A stretch of 64,000 nucleotides of DNA from Knufia peltigerae (lineage: Eukaryota > Ascomycota > Eurotiomycetes > Chaetothyriales > Trichomeriaceae). Each line of letters begins with the position of its first letter. The stretch's first letter is position 1. This document shows positions 23,093-34,456 of the stretch, in pieces. The position numbers were made by a program, and so were the translations under genes. The notes under the pieces are model-generated. The model was given only the letters and a program-made list of their open reading frames with translations, was not told the DNA's origin and did no database searches. The DNA lies in the NCBI GenBank assembly GCA_030247855.1, contig JAPDRN010000008.1, positions 525,958-589,957 on the forward strand, given 5' to 3'.

Positions 23093-24627
23093 ATGGAGAC
23101 CACAAGCCACCGTCCATGGGAGACAAATCCTACTCATTCTATTCCCCAAACCACCCAGACATTACCTTCGATAGCTTCTTTGACTTCAAAGCTGCCTGTA
23201 CAACCTATCGACAGACCTTCGCCAGACCTTTCAATCCTGCCGCCGCAGAGAGACTCTGGTAGTTGGATGACACCCGGAACACGTTGGTCTCTCCCTGCGC
23301 GACAGGATTTATATTTGAGCTAATGTCATTTAGGTTCTTCTGTTAACTCTGCGAACTCCATGCCTTATCTGAATTCCGCTCATTCTCCTACGGGACCTTC
23401 ACCATATACACCTGAGAACACCACGGCCCCACCCGCACCGTTCAATTCGGCTTTGTCGCACCAGACAAATGGCCTTCCCACGCCATCCTCTGACTTAAAT
23501 CAGCACCGTGGCAGTGGAGACTATGATGAATCTAGGCGAGGAAGCGTCACAAATAGCATTCACCACGGCATGAACAACTTAGGGTTAGGGCCAACTTCGC
23601 CCTATACTAGCACCAATGCTTCGCAGACTTCGCTGGTTTCTGGTCTTCAGAGAGAACGGGGCATACAACAGAATGGCTATAACGGTAGCCGCTATTCCAC
23701 TATGAACAACCCAGCTGCTCCTTATGCTTCAAGTCGTGGCGGACGAAGTGGGTTCGTAGGAGGACGCGTTGCGCCTCCAATTTTGGAAAATCCAAAGCAG
23801 GAAGTGTACAGCGCAGAAGCTCCGACTAGGGGTCAGGCATATGCCTTTCCTGATCCTGAGGCTGCTCCTAGACAACAGGGGCGGGCGCCTTCCACCTTCT
23901 CGAGAAGAAACAGCTTTGCGGAATCCTTTACTAGCAGTATCCTGACCGTTGAGTCGTCTCGACTACCTCTCGGACAGCATGGTAGATCCACCAATCCCCA
24001 TGACTATTCACCGATACTGACAGCCGATCTATCAGAACTCCCAGAAGCTCATCACCATTCCCTTCAACACAAACAAGTCGATAGCTTACGAGGTGATCCT
24101 GATTCTCCCAACGGAAATACGCCGTACAGTCGAACTCCAGAGCTTCGGATCACACACAAGCTTGCGGAGCGAAAGCGCAGAAGTGAGATGAAGGATTGCT
24201 TTGAGCAACTCAGGGCTCGGCTGCCTGCCAGCCAGAACAATAAATCAAGCAAGTGGGAAACACTATCGCGCGGTAAGCATCCTCACCTTGAAATTTTCTT
24301 GACTCTTTCGCTAATGTCTCGCAAGCTATTGATTATATTACCCAACTGGAAACCCAAAACAAACAAGCGCGGGTTGATTATGAATCTCAAAGACTAAAGC
24401 TCGCAGAGCTGGAAGCGAAAATGCACGAGATGAGCCAGCAAATGCGAGGCATTCAGCAACCGCAGAGTTCGTTCCCTCCCCCGCCGAACGTGATACCACA
24501 GAGTCCCCTCGGTTACGGATCACATTTCAACAACCACGATGGCGCCGGCGAGCCCAACCGAACATTACCGCCAATCATGACTACAAATTCTATGCAAGGT
24601 ATACAATATTCTGAAGAACGACGATAA
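23093..24627 (+). CDS. bHLH transcription factor
   Basis: Three exons (23093-23282, 23334-24272, 24326-24627; introns 23283-23333 and 24273-24325) give about 476 residues. A long Ser/Pro/Asn-rich disordered N-terminal part (residues 1-340) precedes a basic helix-loop-helix domain. The basic region and helix 1 read THKLAERKRRSEMKDCFEQL with the E-box-contacting E-R-x-R-R pattern. An intron splits the HLH just before helix 2 (AIDYITQLETQNKQA), which runs into a coiled coil rich in E, K and Q. It resembles the fungal HLH proteins annotated as GlcD-gamma-like; that match is from memory. Nuclear, binding CANNTG sites as a dimer. The preceding non-coding leader is long with several short upstream frames, suggesting translational control. 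Confidence 0.87.
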
Positions 24628-25992
24628 TGTTAAAAAGAGCTCGTTCGGTTCTATGCAAACCACCTAAAGAGACATGATATTTTCCGGGATCGTTTGGGTC
24701 GCTCGCTACCCAGTGTGGTGCATCTGACGCTGCCATGCGGCGTTGTTTTCTTATGTTAATCAAATGGAGGTCTTCCAATCTGAAGGTGACTGATGGTATT
24801 TTCTGGCACCATTTGTTAATGTGAATGGGTTCGATCGAATTACGATATCATCTTTCAGCAGCGATGTATTGATGTGCAATTGTGAAAATAGGTCCAGGCT
24901 GCGATGATTTCCTTACTACTATTTCCCAGAGCTTCGAGTCGCGGTCGAGGATCTGTGTGTGAATTACTAGATCGAGTGTCATGAATTTTGAGGTCCCGCC
25001 ATGAGAGAGTCATGCGCCTACAGTGAAAGAGATACGGGGGTATGAACTACAATAGCTGCCCGTCTTTTGTCAGCTTGCGCAGAGGAAATATATAGTACGA
25101 GTATCATCCAAGATGAATAATTATTGTTCAAAACCGGCTTCTCGATCCGGGCAAAATGTCTTATCTGCGCTGGCCATCAGCTCCAGCACAAGACACTTGA
25201 TTGAAAAGGTCGAAAATACTCCTAACACACTTCTTCAGCCTTGTGAAACACGGCGCGAGGCTGTCTCACAAACCCACGTGACCGGCGTTCTATTGGTCGT
25301 GGTCAGCCTCAACATCAAACATTCTTAAGCGCGCGTTCATTTTTGTTTCTCATCTATCTACCAGTCCCTTTCACTCCTTGCCAACAGGTTGATGCGCTTG
25401 AAAATGAGGCTTACTATGATACTGGATCAGTATGGAGCTTCCAACTTGGCTGCTATGTTTGGGATTCCGCATTGTCCCAGAAATTAGGATCTTGGAAGCG
25501 ACTTCAAAGATCCAAACAGCCTCAATCAGCCTATCATGAGACTCTGGCAGCCAATTTTGAGATTTTTGAGTCAGTATACCCAGCTTCGTAGTTGGTGGGT
25601 AAGATTTTCAAGATTTGACTGATAAATGCTGATGTTTGTCTCCTCAAATTGTTTCATCATTTTGGCTGTGGTTTTTTGTTCCCTGAGGTGTCACTCACTT
25701 CTATTCATCAGCATTATTTTCCTATTGTCTTTCCTATTGTACTACGACCACTTCCAATATGCATCTCAACAATTAATCATTTTTACAGCATCGCGTTTGG
25801 GCGTTGAATTTCTCACCATATAGTCGTTTCTGCACCTACGGCCGGAATCAACTTACACGAGCAATGCCCTCATTTACATGAACATAGTAATCGAATCACC
25901 CTAACCTAACCTGAAGGACCCCTTTGAAGTCCCGGGCCCAGCCATCCAACTCGAACTTCTCCAACATTTCTTGTGAGCACCACAGTAACGTG
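24628..25992. other. Intergenic stretch upstream of the DUF7820 protein
   Basis: About 1.4 kb, AT-leaning, with small unsupported frames only. It should hold the 3' UTR of the bHLH gene and the promoter and leader of the next gene. A short CCCTAACCTAACC run near 25901 is too short to be telomeric. Confidence 0.45.
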
Positions 25993-28900
25993 ATGGTGAC
26001 CAAGTTCGAGCCATCTAGAATGTCCTCCCAAGCCGTTGATGCTCAACAAACATATCGAATTCGGCGTGCTCCCTTGCATGACTTACTACCGTCAAGCCCC
26101 TCAATTGCGACTTCTCCTATCCCAGCACAAAGTAAAGGATACCGGGCTCCTGATGATCGATCCTCGCCTTCGTCAACTTTCATATCCAGCATTTCTGACG
26201 ATGAAAGCAGCTCTTCTAGTGGACCAGACCAATTCTACCTAGAAAGATACAGTCAAGATGCCCAAAGGGGTCATTCATCCTCCACTACGACACAGCAAAA
26301 TCCCACTAAGGCCAAGAAGCATGGAACATCGACTTTGAATCTTGAAAACAAGCGACGTCCAGGGTTGAATATTGTTACAAATTTCTCAAATCCACTGTTG
26401 AGATCTCAATACGAAGGGATTGTGGTGGATCAAGTGCAGTCGCAACGACCCCGAATTGGACAAAGAAACGCCGCTTCTGTGGTGTCTGCAAAAGCCGAAC
26501 ATGTCAATCAAACAACAATCAACTTGGCTTTGGAACACTCTGTGGCTGCGAACACCGCGGAAACCTGTACTTCAGGTCACGACAGAAACCCTGCTCGTGC
26601 TGCATATTCGAAATGGCGAGATTTACAGACAACTCGCAGAAAGGTTGCCGATGGTGCCAAAAGCGCAACGTCGGTCATCGATCACGATTCTTTGGCCACA
26701 GTTGACCTAGACTCTGCACACAGCAAAGACCAGTCGGCTGATGGAAGCTCTGTTGTCATTGGACTAAGCGTTCCCTCAAATGAAGCAAATACTCACCAGT
26801 CGAGAAACGTCGCTAATGATACCATATCGACAAAAACTCCAGAGACCCCAGCAATTGTCATTACCCCAGCCGAAGATGGAGAATCTTGGAAACCTTCTTT
26901 CATGCGCAAAGTGCGACCTTCTTCCAGCATCTATAGTGTGCACTCCGGACTCAACGATCCAAGAAGAGAAGCTTTACCTCCAGTACCGGTGGTACCCCAG
27001 ATCCACAAGAAAGACCGCATGCCTGTCGCAAGAGCTAGTGTAGTCCAAGGAATCTACGAATCGAAGCCCAATCACGAAGATGATATTGCATATGAGGAAG
27101 ACAAAGGGACTCGGTACCCCGAGAGTGTTCGGAGAGCCTCTTCAGGAAGCCAAGAACATATTCTGCCCAAAGAAGATGACAAGGCCAGACATAGATCGCA
27201 GGGTTGGTGGAATCTCATGCTCTCGCCAATGCTGTCCAGAAAAGGGACCATATCGGAGAGGGTCCGAGCCAACGACAGTGAAAGACCGCCGATGCCGCCA
27301 ATTTCTACCCTCAATGAGGTTGATAAACACTCCTCTGTTTCGTCTCTTTTCGCAGAATCACCCGAGACGCCCAGACGTCTTGGCCTGGCTAGTCCTAGAG
27401 CAAGCATATCTGCCAGGTGGACCTTTTGGGCCAAGTCCCGGGGAGTGGAGGAGCAGCATCACGACAAAATGGTCGATCCCTCACAACTACAAACAGATAA
27501 TACCTCTGCACTAGACGCTCAGAGGAACCTTCCCCTCGAGACTCTCGCCGGAGCTGAAGTGGGACTTGCTGCAGAATATTACCATGCGTGCGCCGTGGAG
27601 CAATTAAGTGGTGTCCGTTATTTCGAATGCAATAATCATTCTTGTACGAAGAGACTGCCACAACTCCACTCAATATTCGAGCACGAAGAGCGAGGCAACC
27701 CTACTTCCCACGAAGTTGACGCCGAAAAGTCTTTGAAGGGCACCAAACTGGATGGGACTACGGAAAACAGGGTTAAGAGTCTCGCCTCTATACAATCCGA
27801 GCCTGAAGAACTCTCCCCAAATGTAAGAGATGCAAATACAGGTACTGTGACAAAGGCTAGAGCGATCGGGGCTCCTGCTATTGCCACTTCTGCGGTCATG
27901 GAAGCAATCTGCGAGGACGAATCGAGCAGCGCCAGAGAAATGCAGGATGACATTCAATCTCCACCGGCACAAGTACGCGGTCTTAGTAAAAGGACTACCC
28001 GGCAAATTGCCCAATTACCTAGTTCGGTAGCAGTGATGCCGCGTGAAGTCATTCAAGCAGCAGTGCAGTCGCCCGGCCCAATTTCGCCAGCCACGCAGCA
28101 AGCCATGAGATCTCAAGGAGACGTACCTATGTCAGAGATCAGCCACCCATCAAACTCACATGCAATTCGGTCGCTAGAGCAAACGAGAAAACCGGCCGAG
28201 AATCAAACGTGGGATCAAACACAACCAGCATCGGTGACAGTACACCATCATACCACTTATTCAGAGCGATTTGTACCTGCACCTGCACCTGCACCGTTTC
28301 TGTACGAGGCAAGGAAGAGCCCTGAAGTCCATGCCATGCCTGCAACGCTAAACCGAGATATGAGTGAATCGACTTCGCAGAAGCCAGCATCGACCAAGCG
28401 CCGTAACAGCGACGTGTCAAAGAAACCCGGGGTGTTTGCCAAAATCAAATCCTTATTCAAGAAGGGAGAGAAAATCGAGGCAGACTCAAAGTCCAAGAAG
28501 CGAAAATGGACTCTCATTGTGGCGGTTCCTTTGCTATTGATTGTGATAGCCTGCATTCTTCTTGCCACCTTGCTCACTCGTCATGGGGACGGCACTCCTG
28601 TTCAGAGCCAGTGGCTCAACTTGACAGGATATCCTCCCATCCCGACAGGTATCTCTACCATCGCGATGCCCGACGCCGTCCTGGAGCAACCTCGGTGTGT
28701 AGCACCCACCACGATGTGGAGCTGCGCACTGCCGAAAGAAGATCAGGCTGAGATAGCGCCGAACAATCCAGATCAGCCAAACTTCCGCTTCGAGATCACA
28801 TTCAAAAATGGCACGGTGCCAGCCAACATGACGATTCCTGTGAAAGACCTAAGGAAGAGATCAGAAGACCTTGGCCGTCGAGCAAGTGACCCATTCACGA

Positions 28901-29811
28901 ATGATCTCTTCGACCCGAACCCGACGGCCCCCAGTCGAGCAGATCAGATATTCATGGGTAATACGACCGACAACATCACCGAGCCTTTCCAGGGTGAAGG
29001 GACTCCATTTTTTATGACGTTCCTCCCAGTGTTTCCTCTCGACCCGTTTAATTCGACCCAGAGCGCTTTCACAAGTTCCAAACTGCTCTCGAGCCGAGAC
29101 GGTAACAATTCAAACATCATCCCTGCACCGGACGTACTCGACGATGGAAGCGCAGCTCCAGCCAACCTACTTCCGACGTCACCGTACCCTACGTCCCAGC
29201 CGATCAAACTGTACAACCGCGGACAGCAGGACGAGCACTTTGGCTTCTACATGTACTACGACAAGGCGATTTTCTTGCGCTCGACTGCAGCACTCAACAC
29301 GTCAGGCTTCTCTGTCAATGACGGGATCGACCCGGCCGACCAAAATGGCGGATGTACACGAGACCAGTCGCGTTTACGGTGCACCTTGAGTCAGACTCGA
29401 TTCTTGGTGAGGATTTGGACGAACCCTGCGTTCGGTGGAGCGCTGCTCAGCCCGACCACATCGAACAACAACTCGGGGCCTGGAAACTCTTCGGCCACCG
29501 ACTTCAATCGTCCTGGGTCGTTTCCCTACCCGACGACAATCCGTCTCGACCGGCATGGGGGAAACATCAACAAGAAGGCCGTGTATTGCTATGGCGTGGA
29601 CGATCTGCAGGTCATTCAGGACGGCGTCAAGGGCATTGTGCCGGAGCTGAGGGGCGTCGGCGGACACTTGATCAACCCTGCACCTCCCTTGGTGGAGGAG
29701 GGAGGAGCGGGAGGTGGAAATCCGACCGCCGATGACGATTTTGACCCTGAAGCGGGCGGCATCGACGGTGGTACGGGTGGGTGTGAATGTGTTTGGCAGA
29801 ATTGGAGTTGA
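25993..29811 (+). CDS. Large single-pass membrane protein (DUF7820-type)
   Basis: One long exon, 1272 residues from the ATG at 25993 (a second in-frame ATG at 26020 is equally possible). Residues 1-820 are low-complexity, Ser/Pro/Thr-rich and probably disordered, with a Lys-rich stretch (KIKSLFKKGEKIEADSKSKKRK) just before a single transmembrane helix at about 837-858 (WTLIVAVPLLLIVIACILL). The C-terminal 410 residues look extracellular. They hold many N-x-S/T sites, the conserved block QWLNLTGYPPIPTGIS, Cys pairs (PRCVAPTTMWSCALP) and a C-terminal Gly-rich tail. Positive residues before the helix suggest a cytosolic N-terminus. This order matches fungal proteins carrying DUF7820. Function unknown; a cell-surface role is inference. 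Confidence 0.8.
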   Translation: MVTKFEPSRMSSQAVDAQQTYRIRRAPLHDLLPSSPSIATSPIPAQSKGYRAPDDRSSPSSTFISSISDDESSSSSGPDQFYLERYSQDAQRGHSSSTTTQQNPTKAKKHGTSTLNLENKRRPGLNIVTNFSNPLLRSQYEGIVVDQVQSQRPRIGQRNAASVVSAKAEHVNQTTINLALEHSVAANTAETCTSGHDRNPARAAYSKWRDLQTTRRKVADGAKSATSVIDHDSLATVDLDSAHSKDQSADGSSVVIGLSVPSNEANTHQSRNVANDTISTKTPETPAIVITPAEDGESWKPSFMRKVRPSSSIYSVHSGLNDPRREALPPVPVVPQIHKKDRMPVARASVVQGIYESKPNHEDDIAYEEDKGTRYPESVRRASSGSQEHILPKEDDKARHRSQGWWNLMLSPMLSRKGTISERVRANDSERPPMPPISTLNEVDKHSSVSSLFAESPETPRRLGLASPRASISARWTFWAKSRGVEEQHHDKMVDPSQLQTDNTSALDAQRNLPLETLAGAEVGLAAEYYHACAVEQLSGVRYFECNNHSCTKRLPQLHSIFEHEERGNPTSHEVDAEKSLKGTKLDGTTENRVKSLASIQSEPEELSPNVRDANTGTVTKARAIGAPAIATSAVMEAICEDESSSAREMQDDIQSPPAQVRGLSKRTTRQIAQLPSSVAVMPREVIQAAVQSPGPISPATQQAMRSQGDVPMSEISHPSNSHAIRSLEQTRKPAENQTWDQTQPASVTVHHHTTYSERFVPAPAPAPFLYEARKSPEVHAMPATLNRDMSESTSQKPASTKRRNSDVSKKPGVFAKIKSLFKKGEKIEADSKSKKRKWTLIVAVPLLLIVIACILLATLLTRHGDGTPVQSQWLNLTGYPPIPTGISTIAMPDAVLEQPRCVAPTTMWSCALPKEDQAEIAPNNPDQPNFRFEITFKNGTVPANMTIPVKDLRKRSEDLGRRASDPFTNDLFDPNPTAPSRADQIFMGNTTDNITEPFQGEGTPFFMTFLPVFPLDPFNSTQSAFTSSKLLSSRDGNNSNIIPAPDVLDDGSAAPANLLPTSPYPTSQPIKLYNRGQQDEHFGFYMYYDKAIFLRSTAALNTSGFSVNDGIDPADQNGGCTRDQSRLRCTLSQTRFLVRIWTNPAFGGALLSPTTSNNNSGPGNSSATDFNRPGSFPYPTTIRLDRHGGNINKKAVYCYGVDDLQVIQDGVKGIVPELRGVGGHLINPAPPLVEEGGAGGGNPTADDDFDPEAGGIDGGTGGCECVWQNWS

Positions 29812-30788
29812 AAACGGCAAACAACAAGGACACGATTTTGGGTATGTAACGAAAACGGGCGGTAATCGGCTATATTCTGATTGTGGGTGTTTTTTTTTGG
29901 TTTTACTTGGGAGGGCATGGGCAACATAAAAATAACCTAATCAGGGATTCTTTTGTTGGGAGAGGGAGGGAGAGTCAGAACTCTGGAAGTTCTTTTCCAA
30001 AAGCATGGGGGACCAAAATCAACAAATACATGGTAATTTCGTACTGGAATGGTTTCAAATTGAACATGAAGGTGGTGAGTTGAGATCGAGTCGAGGGAAG
30101 CTGTGACGCGCGGCGATTCTGCGTGTGAAAGATTTACCCAGGAAAGTAGCCCAGAAAAAAAAACAAGGAATCAATCAACCCGTGTACGTGGTTTAAAAAG
30201 TGACCAATAGATTATAAAGGCACAGCAACAGGTTTTTGAATCTCAATCATGTCAAAAGTCAATGTTCCATGTTACATAGGATGAGTACGCACATGCATGT
30301 TGTGTATGTCCTCGTACATCTTCATCAAAGTGGTGGTGGACCATGATATTCTGTGTTTGTAGTATTAGGACAATAGTGACGTAGTTTCGTTCCGGGACAA
30401 ATACACCGTCCCGGACGGAGTACAATACCTACAAATGATACATTGCATCACTCGACCCTTTTTTTTTGTTTGTGAAAACCCTTGATTACGCAAGTCGGTC
30501 GGTTTTCTACGGCTCAAACACAAGGGAGAGAAAGAGGGAGAGAGAGAGCGAGAGAAAAGAGAGATTAGAGGTGATTTTCTTCTTCCTCTCATCAAGAAAA
30601 GTTGTTTTGCTTTTAAAAAATTATTCTGTCCTCGCTTGTACTGGTCGTGAGCGCATTATCAAAGCTAGAAACTCAACAGTTCCATACCTTGAACACCTCA
30701 CCTCATCAAAACATCCATCACCCTGTGATCACATCTTTGGGGACACAAAACAAAGACCACAAACTCCAAAATACGAAAACAACCAAAA
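29812..30788. other. Intergenic stretch: promoter and leader of the decarboxylase gene
   Basis: About 1 kb without a gene. It contains homopolymer T and A runs and a purine-rich GA tract shortly before the decarboxylase start. Confidence 0.5.
30524..30566 (+). repeat. GA-rich purine tract
   Basis: About 43 bp of almost pure GA/GGA repeats on the plus strand, roughly 220 bp upstream of the decarboxylase ATG. Such tracts are common in fungal promoters and leaders. Confidence 0.75.
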
Positions 30789-32237
30789 ATGAAACACGAA
30801 AAGAACATTCCTGCAGAGCATCACACGCACAGGCAAGTACTTACCTCCCTCACTACCCCAGGGTACCTACCTGGACCTGCCGCCCACTCGCCAGAACAGA
30901 GTGGACAGTAATGACTTGACTTGACTCCAAAAAGGATCGGCGAATGGCTCCCTCACGATCACCGGGCTCACAAGGAATGGTTGGCGGGGGTGATTGACCA
31001 CGTCGACCGGAACCCGACGGACCTACACCCCGTGGTGCAAGAGTTCCAGGACCTGATCGAGAACAACACGCGGGTCTGGCTCTTGTTTTCGTCCATGTTC
31101 GAACAGATCCCCAACAAGGAGCCGTACAGGACGGACCCCCGCGGGCGGGAGGCGGGCCAACCGACCATCCGAGACCACGTCCACATGCTGAGGGTCATCA
31201 ACCACCTCTTGACCACGGCGCCGTCGTGGAACGACAAGTCCGAACGGGTCGGCCTGGTGGGACTCCCCTTCAACGCCCTCTTCGACTGGCCCATGGGCAC
31301 CAAGAGCGGGTTCGCCGTCTTCCTGGACCCGGAGGTGAATGTCATGTTGAAGAAGGTGCTGAACGCGTGGGCCGACTTTTTGGGTTCCCCGGACTCGGCG
31401 TACGTGTTGGAAAAGGACACAAAGGGGAGCTGGTTCAGTCCCCACGGGCACGACGAGCTCCAGTACACGGCCAACGTGGGCAGGACGGACTACAAGTTCG
31501 AGGAGATGTTCCAGTGCGACCCGTCGGATCCCCACATGGGCTACACGTCGTGGGACCATTTCTTCACGAGGCTCTTCAAGGAAGGCGTCCGGCCGGTGGC
31601 CAGTCCCGACGACGGCGCCGTCATCGCCAACGCGTGCGAGTCAAAGACGTTCAACGTCGCGAGGGACGTCAAGCGTCGCGACAAGTTTTGGCTCAAGGGT
31701 CAGCCGTACTCGGTCGTGGACATGTTGGCGCGGGACCCCCTGGCGGAGCGGTTCGTCGGGGGCACCGTCTACCAGGCCTTTCTGAGCGCGCTGAGTTACC
31801 ACCGCTGGCACGCGCCCGTGTCCGGCAAACTCGTCAAGGCGTACGTCGTCGACGGGACCTACTACTCGGAGCCGCTGTTCGAGGACTTTGGACCCGGCGG
31901 TCGGTCGGCCGACCCCGAGGGCCAGGTGACGAGCCAGGGATACTTGACCGCCACGGCGACGAGGGCCGTCATGTTCTTCGAGGCGGACAACCCCGACATT
32001 GGGCTGATGGCGTTTTTGGGCGTCGGCATGTGTGAGGTGTCGACCTGCGACGTGACGGTCGAGGAAGGTCAGCACGTCGACAAGGGGGACGAGATTGGCA
32101 TGTTTCATTTCGGGGGTTCCACGCATTGTCTGCTGTTCAGAAAGGGTGTCGAGCTGGATGGGTTTCCCGGATTACAGCCTGAACATAATGTCGCTGTCAG
32201 GAGTGAATTGGCCCGTGTGAGAACAAAGTCGAAGTAG
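30789..32237 (+). CDS. Phosphatidylserine decarboxylase-family protein (PsiD-like type)
   Basis: Two exons (30789-30832 and 30935-32237) give 448 residues. The first exon encodes MKHEKNIPAEHHTH and joins exactly to RIGEWLPHDHRAHKEWLAG through a GC-AG intron; no GT donor keeps the frame. The N-terminal 140 residues match the PSDC domain found in soluble fungal PSD-like enzymes. The catalytic domain has YHRWHAPVSGK and, near the C-terminus, HFGGSTHCL, where the Gly-Ser bond is expected to self-cleave to form the pyruvoyl cofactor. Enzymes of this architecture include the tryptophan decarboxylase PsiD as well as PSD-like proteins, so the substrate may be an amino acid rather than a lipid. No transmembrane segment. 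Strongly GC-rich compared with flanking DNA. Confidence 0.9.
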
Positions 32238-33301
32238 AAAACAAAATCATGTCCGAAGGTAGTCCATACTCGCTACCAGAGTGCCAAAACGTTTTGCCCA
32301 TATTTGAAGAGGTTGCATGTACTGTAAGATGGAAATCACTCAAAACTCGTCATAACGTTGCTACTTTAAATCAAAAAGGCTGTCTAACCTATCTTGGAAC
32401 CTCCCCAATACCAAAATATCTCGCCCTTTTGAAACCCCCTAACAGAATCTTCCGCTGTTGCCGCGATGCCCAATCGAGACATTCTCATGACTACAAGTTA
32501 TTGTTCCGCAGCCACTCATTGTATTTCTCTCGCGTAAACCGGGAGAGAGAAGGACAGCGGCAGCTCATTTTCCACTTCTTGTATTACCGAGTACTTGTAT
32601 TCCCTACGATATTACTATGGGCAATTCTCAAGGTCAGCGGAGATACTGAGATCTTGTTACTCCCCTTGCCAACTCGTTACCCGCGTTCCATTACCGCATC
32701 CAAATTCCCAAATGTCTTTTTGATTTTGAGTATATATACATCCCTTCTCCGGGGGAGGGGCTTTTCCCATTTAACCTGAAGAAAAATACATAACATTATT
32801 AACATTAGCTGGCTTCTTCTTTTTTCCTTTTCCGGCCTTCTTCCTTTTTCATCTTTTTGTTGCTGTCCAAATTTGTGGAAATGATGGTAAATCCATGATC
32901 TCCCGTCCGCAGAATGGCATCGTGTGGCAAGTTGATGGACCTCAGAGCTAACAACGGGCAAAAATCATACCTTTTCGTCGTGTAACGATCATTGTGTACG
33001 GACCTTGACACCCACGTCACAACAAAATTGAACATCATCTCGCTGCTATGTTGCGTGTATAATAGCAGCAAAACAGCAAAACAGCAAAAAACCCTAACCG
33101 AAGCACCATCGTTTAGCCGCGCACTTCACACTCGACATTTACATGTTACATATAATGCTCGTCGCCGCCAGAGTATAACACGTATCTCAACCACACACAA
33201 TCACAACCACCGTCGCTCCTCCTCTGGTGGTCTACTGTCTCTACCACACCATAAACACCGAAACCCAAAAGACGTGATCGGACACCGACCTTCGCTCCAC
33301 C
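32238..33301. other. Intergenic stretch
   Basis: About 1.1 kb between two plus-strand genes. A 176-codon frame at 32249-32779 starts just after the decarboxylase stop and has no family features; it is probably 3' UTR. The right half should be the HPP gene promoter. Confidence 0.45.
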
Positions 33302-34456
33302 ATGCCTCTCATAAACCCAGCACGACTGTTTCGGGTCCATCGAGACCCCCCAAAACCACGACGACCGTTCGACATAGACAATTACCTCAACCCTTTTATC
33401 CCGCAGAACCCGTTGCGCTTCTTCCCGTCATGGTTCTCTCACTGGTTCGGGTACCGTGCGCCGCGCGCCTCCTCGGCGGGCCAGAAACCTCCCCAACCTC
33501 ACTCGCCGTTCCACACACTGTCACTGTACCTTTCCGTCATGCTCGGGGCGTTCTGTGGGGTGGCCATCATCGAAAACGTGTTTTTGGCCCTGCCCACGCT
33601 GTCGGGCCACGCCGCGCCCATCATCATAGCCTCGTTCGGCGCCGCCGCGATCCTGGAGTATAACACGATAGAATCGCCCCTCGCCCAGCCCCGGAATCTG
33701 GTGGTGGGTCATTTCCTCTCCGCCGTGGTGGCGGTGGGCATCACCAAACTCTTCGAGCACCTGCCCCCCGACCGGTTCGAGGAGCTGAGGTGGCTCGCGG
33801 GCGCCCTGGCCGTGGGGGCCGCCAGCGCGGTCATGAGTCTGACAAAGACGGTCCACCCTCCGGCCGGGGCGACGGCCCTCTTGGCTGCGACCAACGTCGA
33901 GATCCAAGAGCTCGGGTGGTGGTTGTTGCCGCTGGTGCTGCTCGCGGCGATGCTCATGCTCGCCAGTGCGTTGTTGTTGAACAACGTCTTTGACCGTCGT
34001 TTCCCCGTCTACTGGTGGACCCCTGTCGATCTGAGCGCTCTGAGGGAAGAGAGAAGACAAGAAAAGATCAAGACCGCGTCGGACGACGTGGAGAGAGGGA
34101 GCGCACGTGGCGGTCCCGTCACGAACGGAAGTGAGGGGATCAGTGATGCGGACACCGAGGCGGAATCCAACGAGGCGGCGGTGGCGGCCCCGGAAATTTT
34201 GGACAAGGTCACCACCAGAATGTCCAGATCGGTTTCGATTTCGAGGGCGAGCAGAGTGCCTCACCTTGTCGTGAGGGGGAAACCCAGTCACGCCACCAGA
34301 AAAGACACAGAGGGAGAAGATGAGGACGAAGACGACAGAATCATCATCACCCCCAGAAACATCATCGTACCGGATTGGTTCGAGGTGAACGATTGGGAGG
34401 ATGAGGTTTTGCGGATTTTGATGGACAGGTTGAGGACCAGAGCGAGTGAGTCTTAG
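33302..34456 (+). CDS. HPP-family integral membrane protein
   Basis: Single exon, 384 residues. About residues 70-235 form four to five hydrophobic segments with the family signatures: LSVMLGAFCGVAIIE, APIIIASFGAAAILEYN, QPRNLVVGHFLSA, and the naming motif TVHPPAGATALLA. The C-terminal 140 residues are hydrophilic, Ser/Glu/Asp-rich and probably cytosolic. Bacterial and plant HPP proteins have been linked to nitrite transport; fungal members are mostly uncharacterised, so the substrate here is unknown. Gene is GC-rich like the decarboxylase before it. Confidence 0.9.
   Translation: MPLINPARLFRVHRDPPKPRRPFDIDNYLNPFIPQNPLRFFPSWFSHWFGYRAPRASSAGQKPPQPHSPFHTLSLYLSVMLGAFCGVAIIENVFLALPTLSGHAAPIIIASFGAAAILEYNTIESPLAQPRNLVVGHFLSAVVAVGITKLFEHLPPDRFEELRWLAGALAVGAASAVMSLTKTVHPPAGATALLAATNVEIQELGWWLLPLVLLAAMLMLASALLLNNVFDRRFPVYWWTPVDLSALREERRQEKIKTASDDVERGSARGGPVTNGSEGISDADTEAESNEAAVAAPEILDKVTTRMSRSVSISRASRVPHLVVRGKPSHATRKDTEGEDEDEDDRIIITPRNIIVPDWFEVNDWEDEVLRILMDRLRTRASES

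Noticed and set aside
25899..25913. CCCTAACCTAACC as telomeric repeat
   Set aside because: Only about two units, in the middle of normal gene-bearing DNA.
31226..32126. Long frames in other registers over the decarboxylase gene
   Set aside because: They are shadow frames caused by high GC; the decarboxylase frame holds the conserved motifs.
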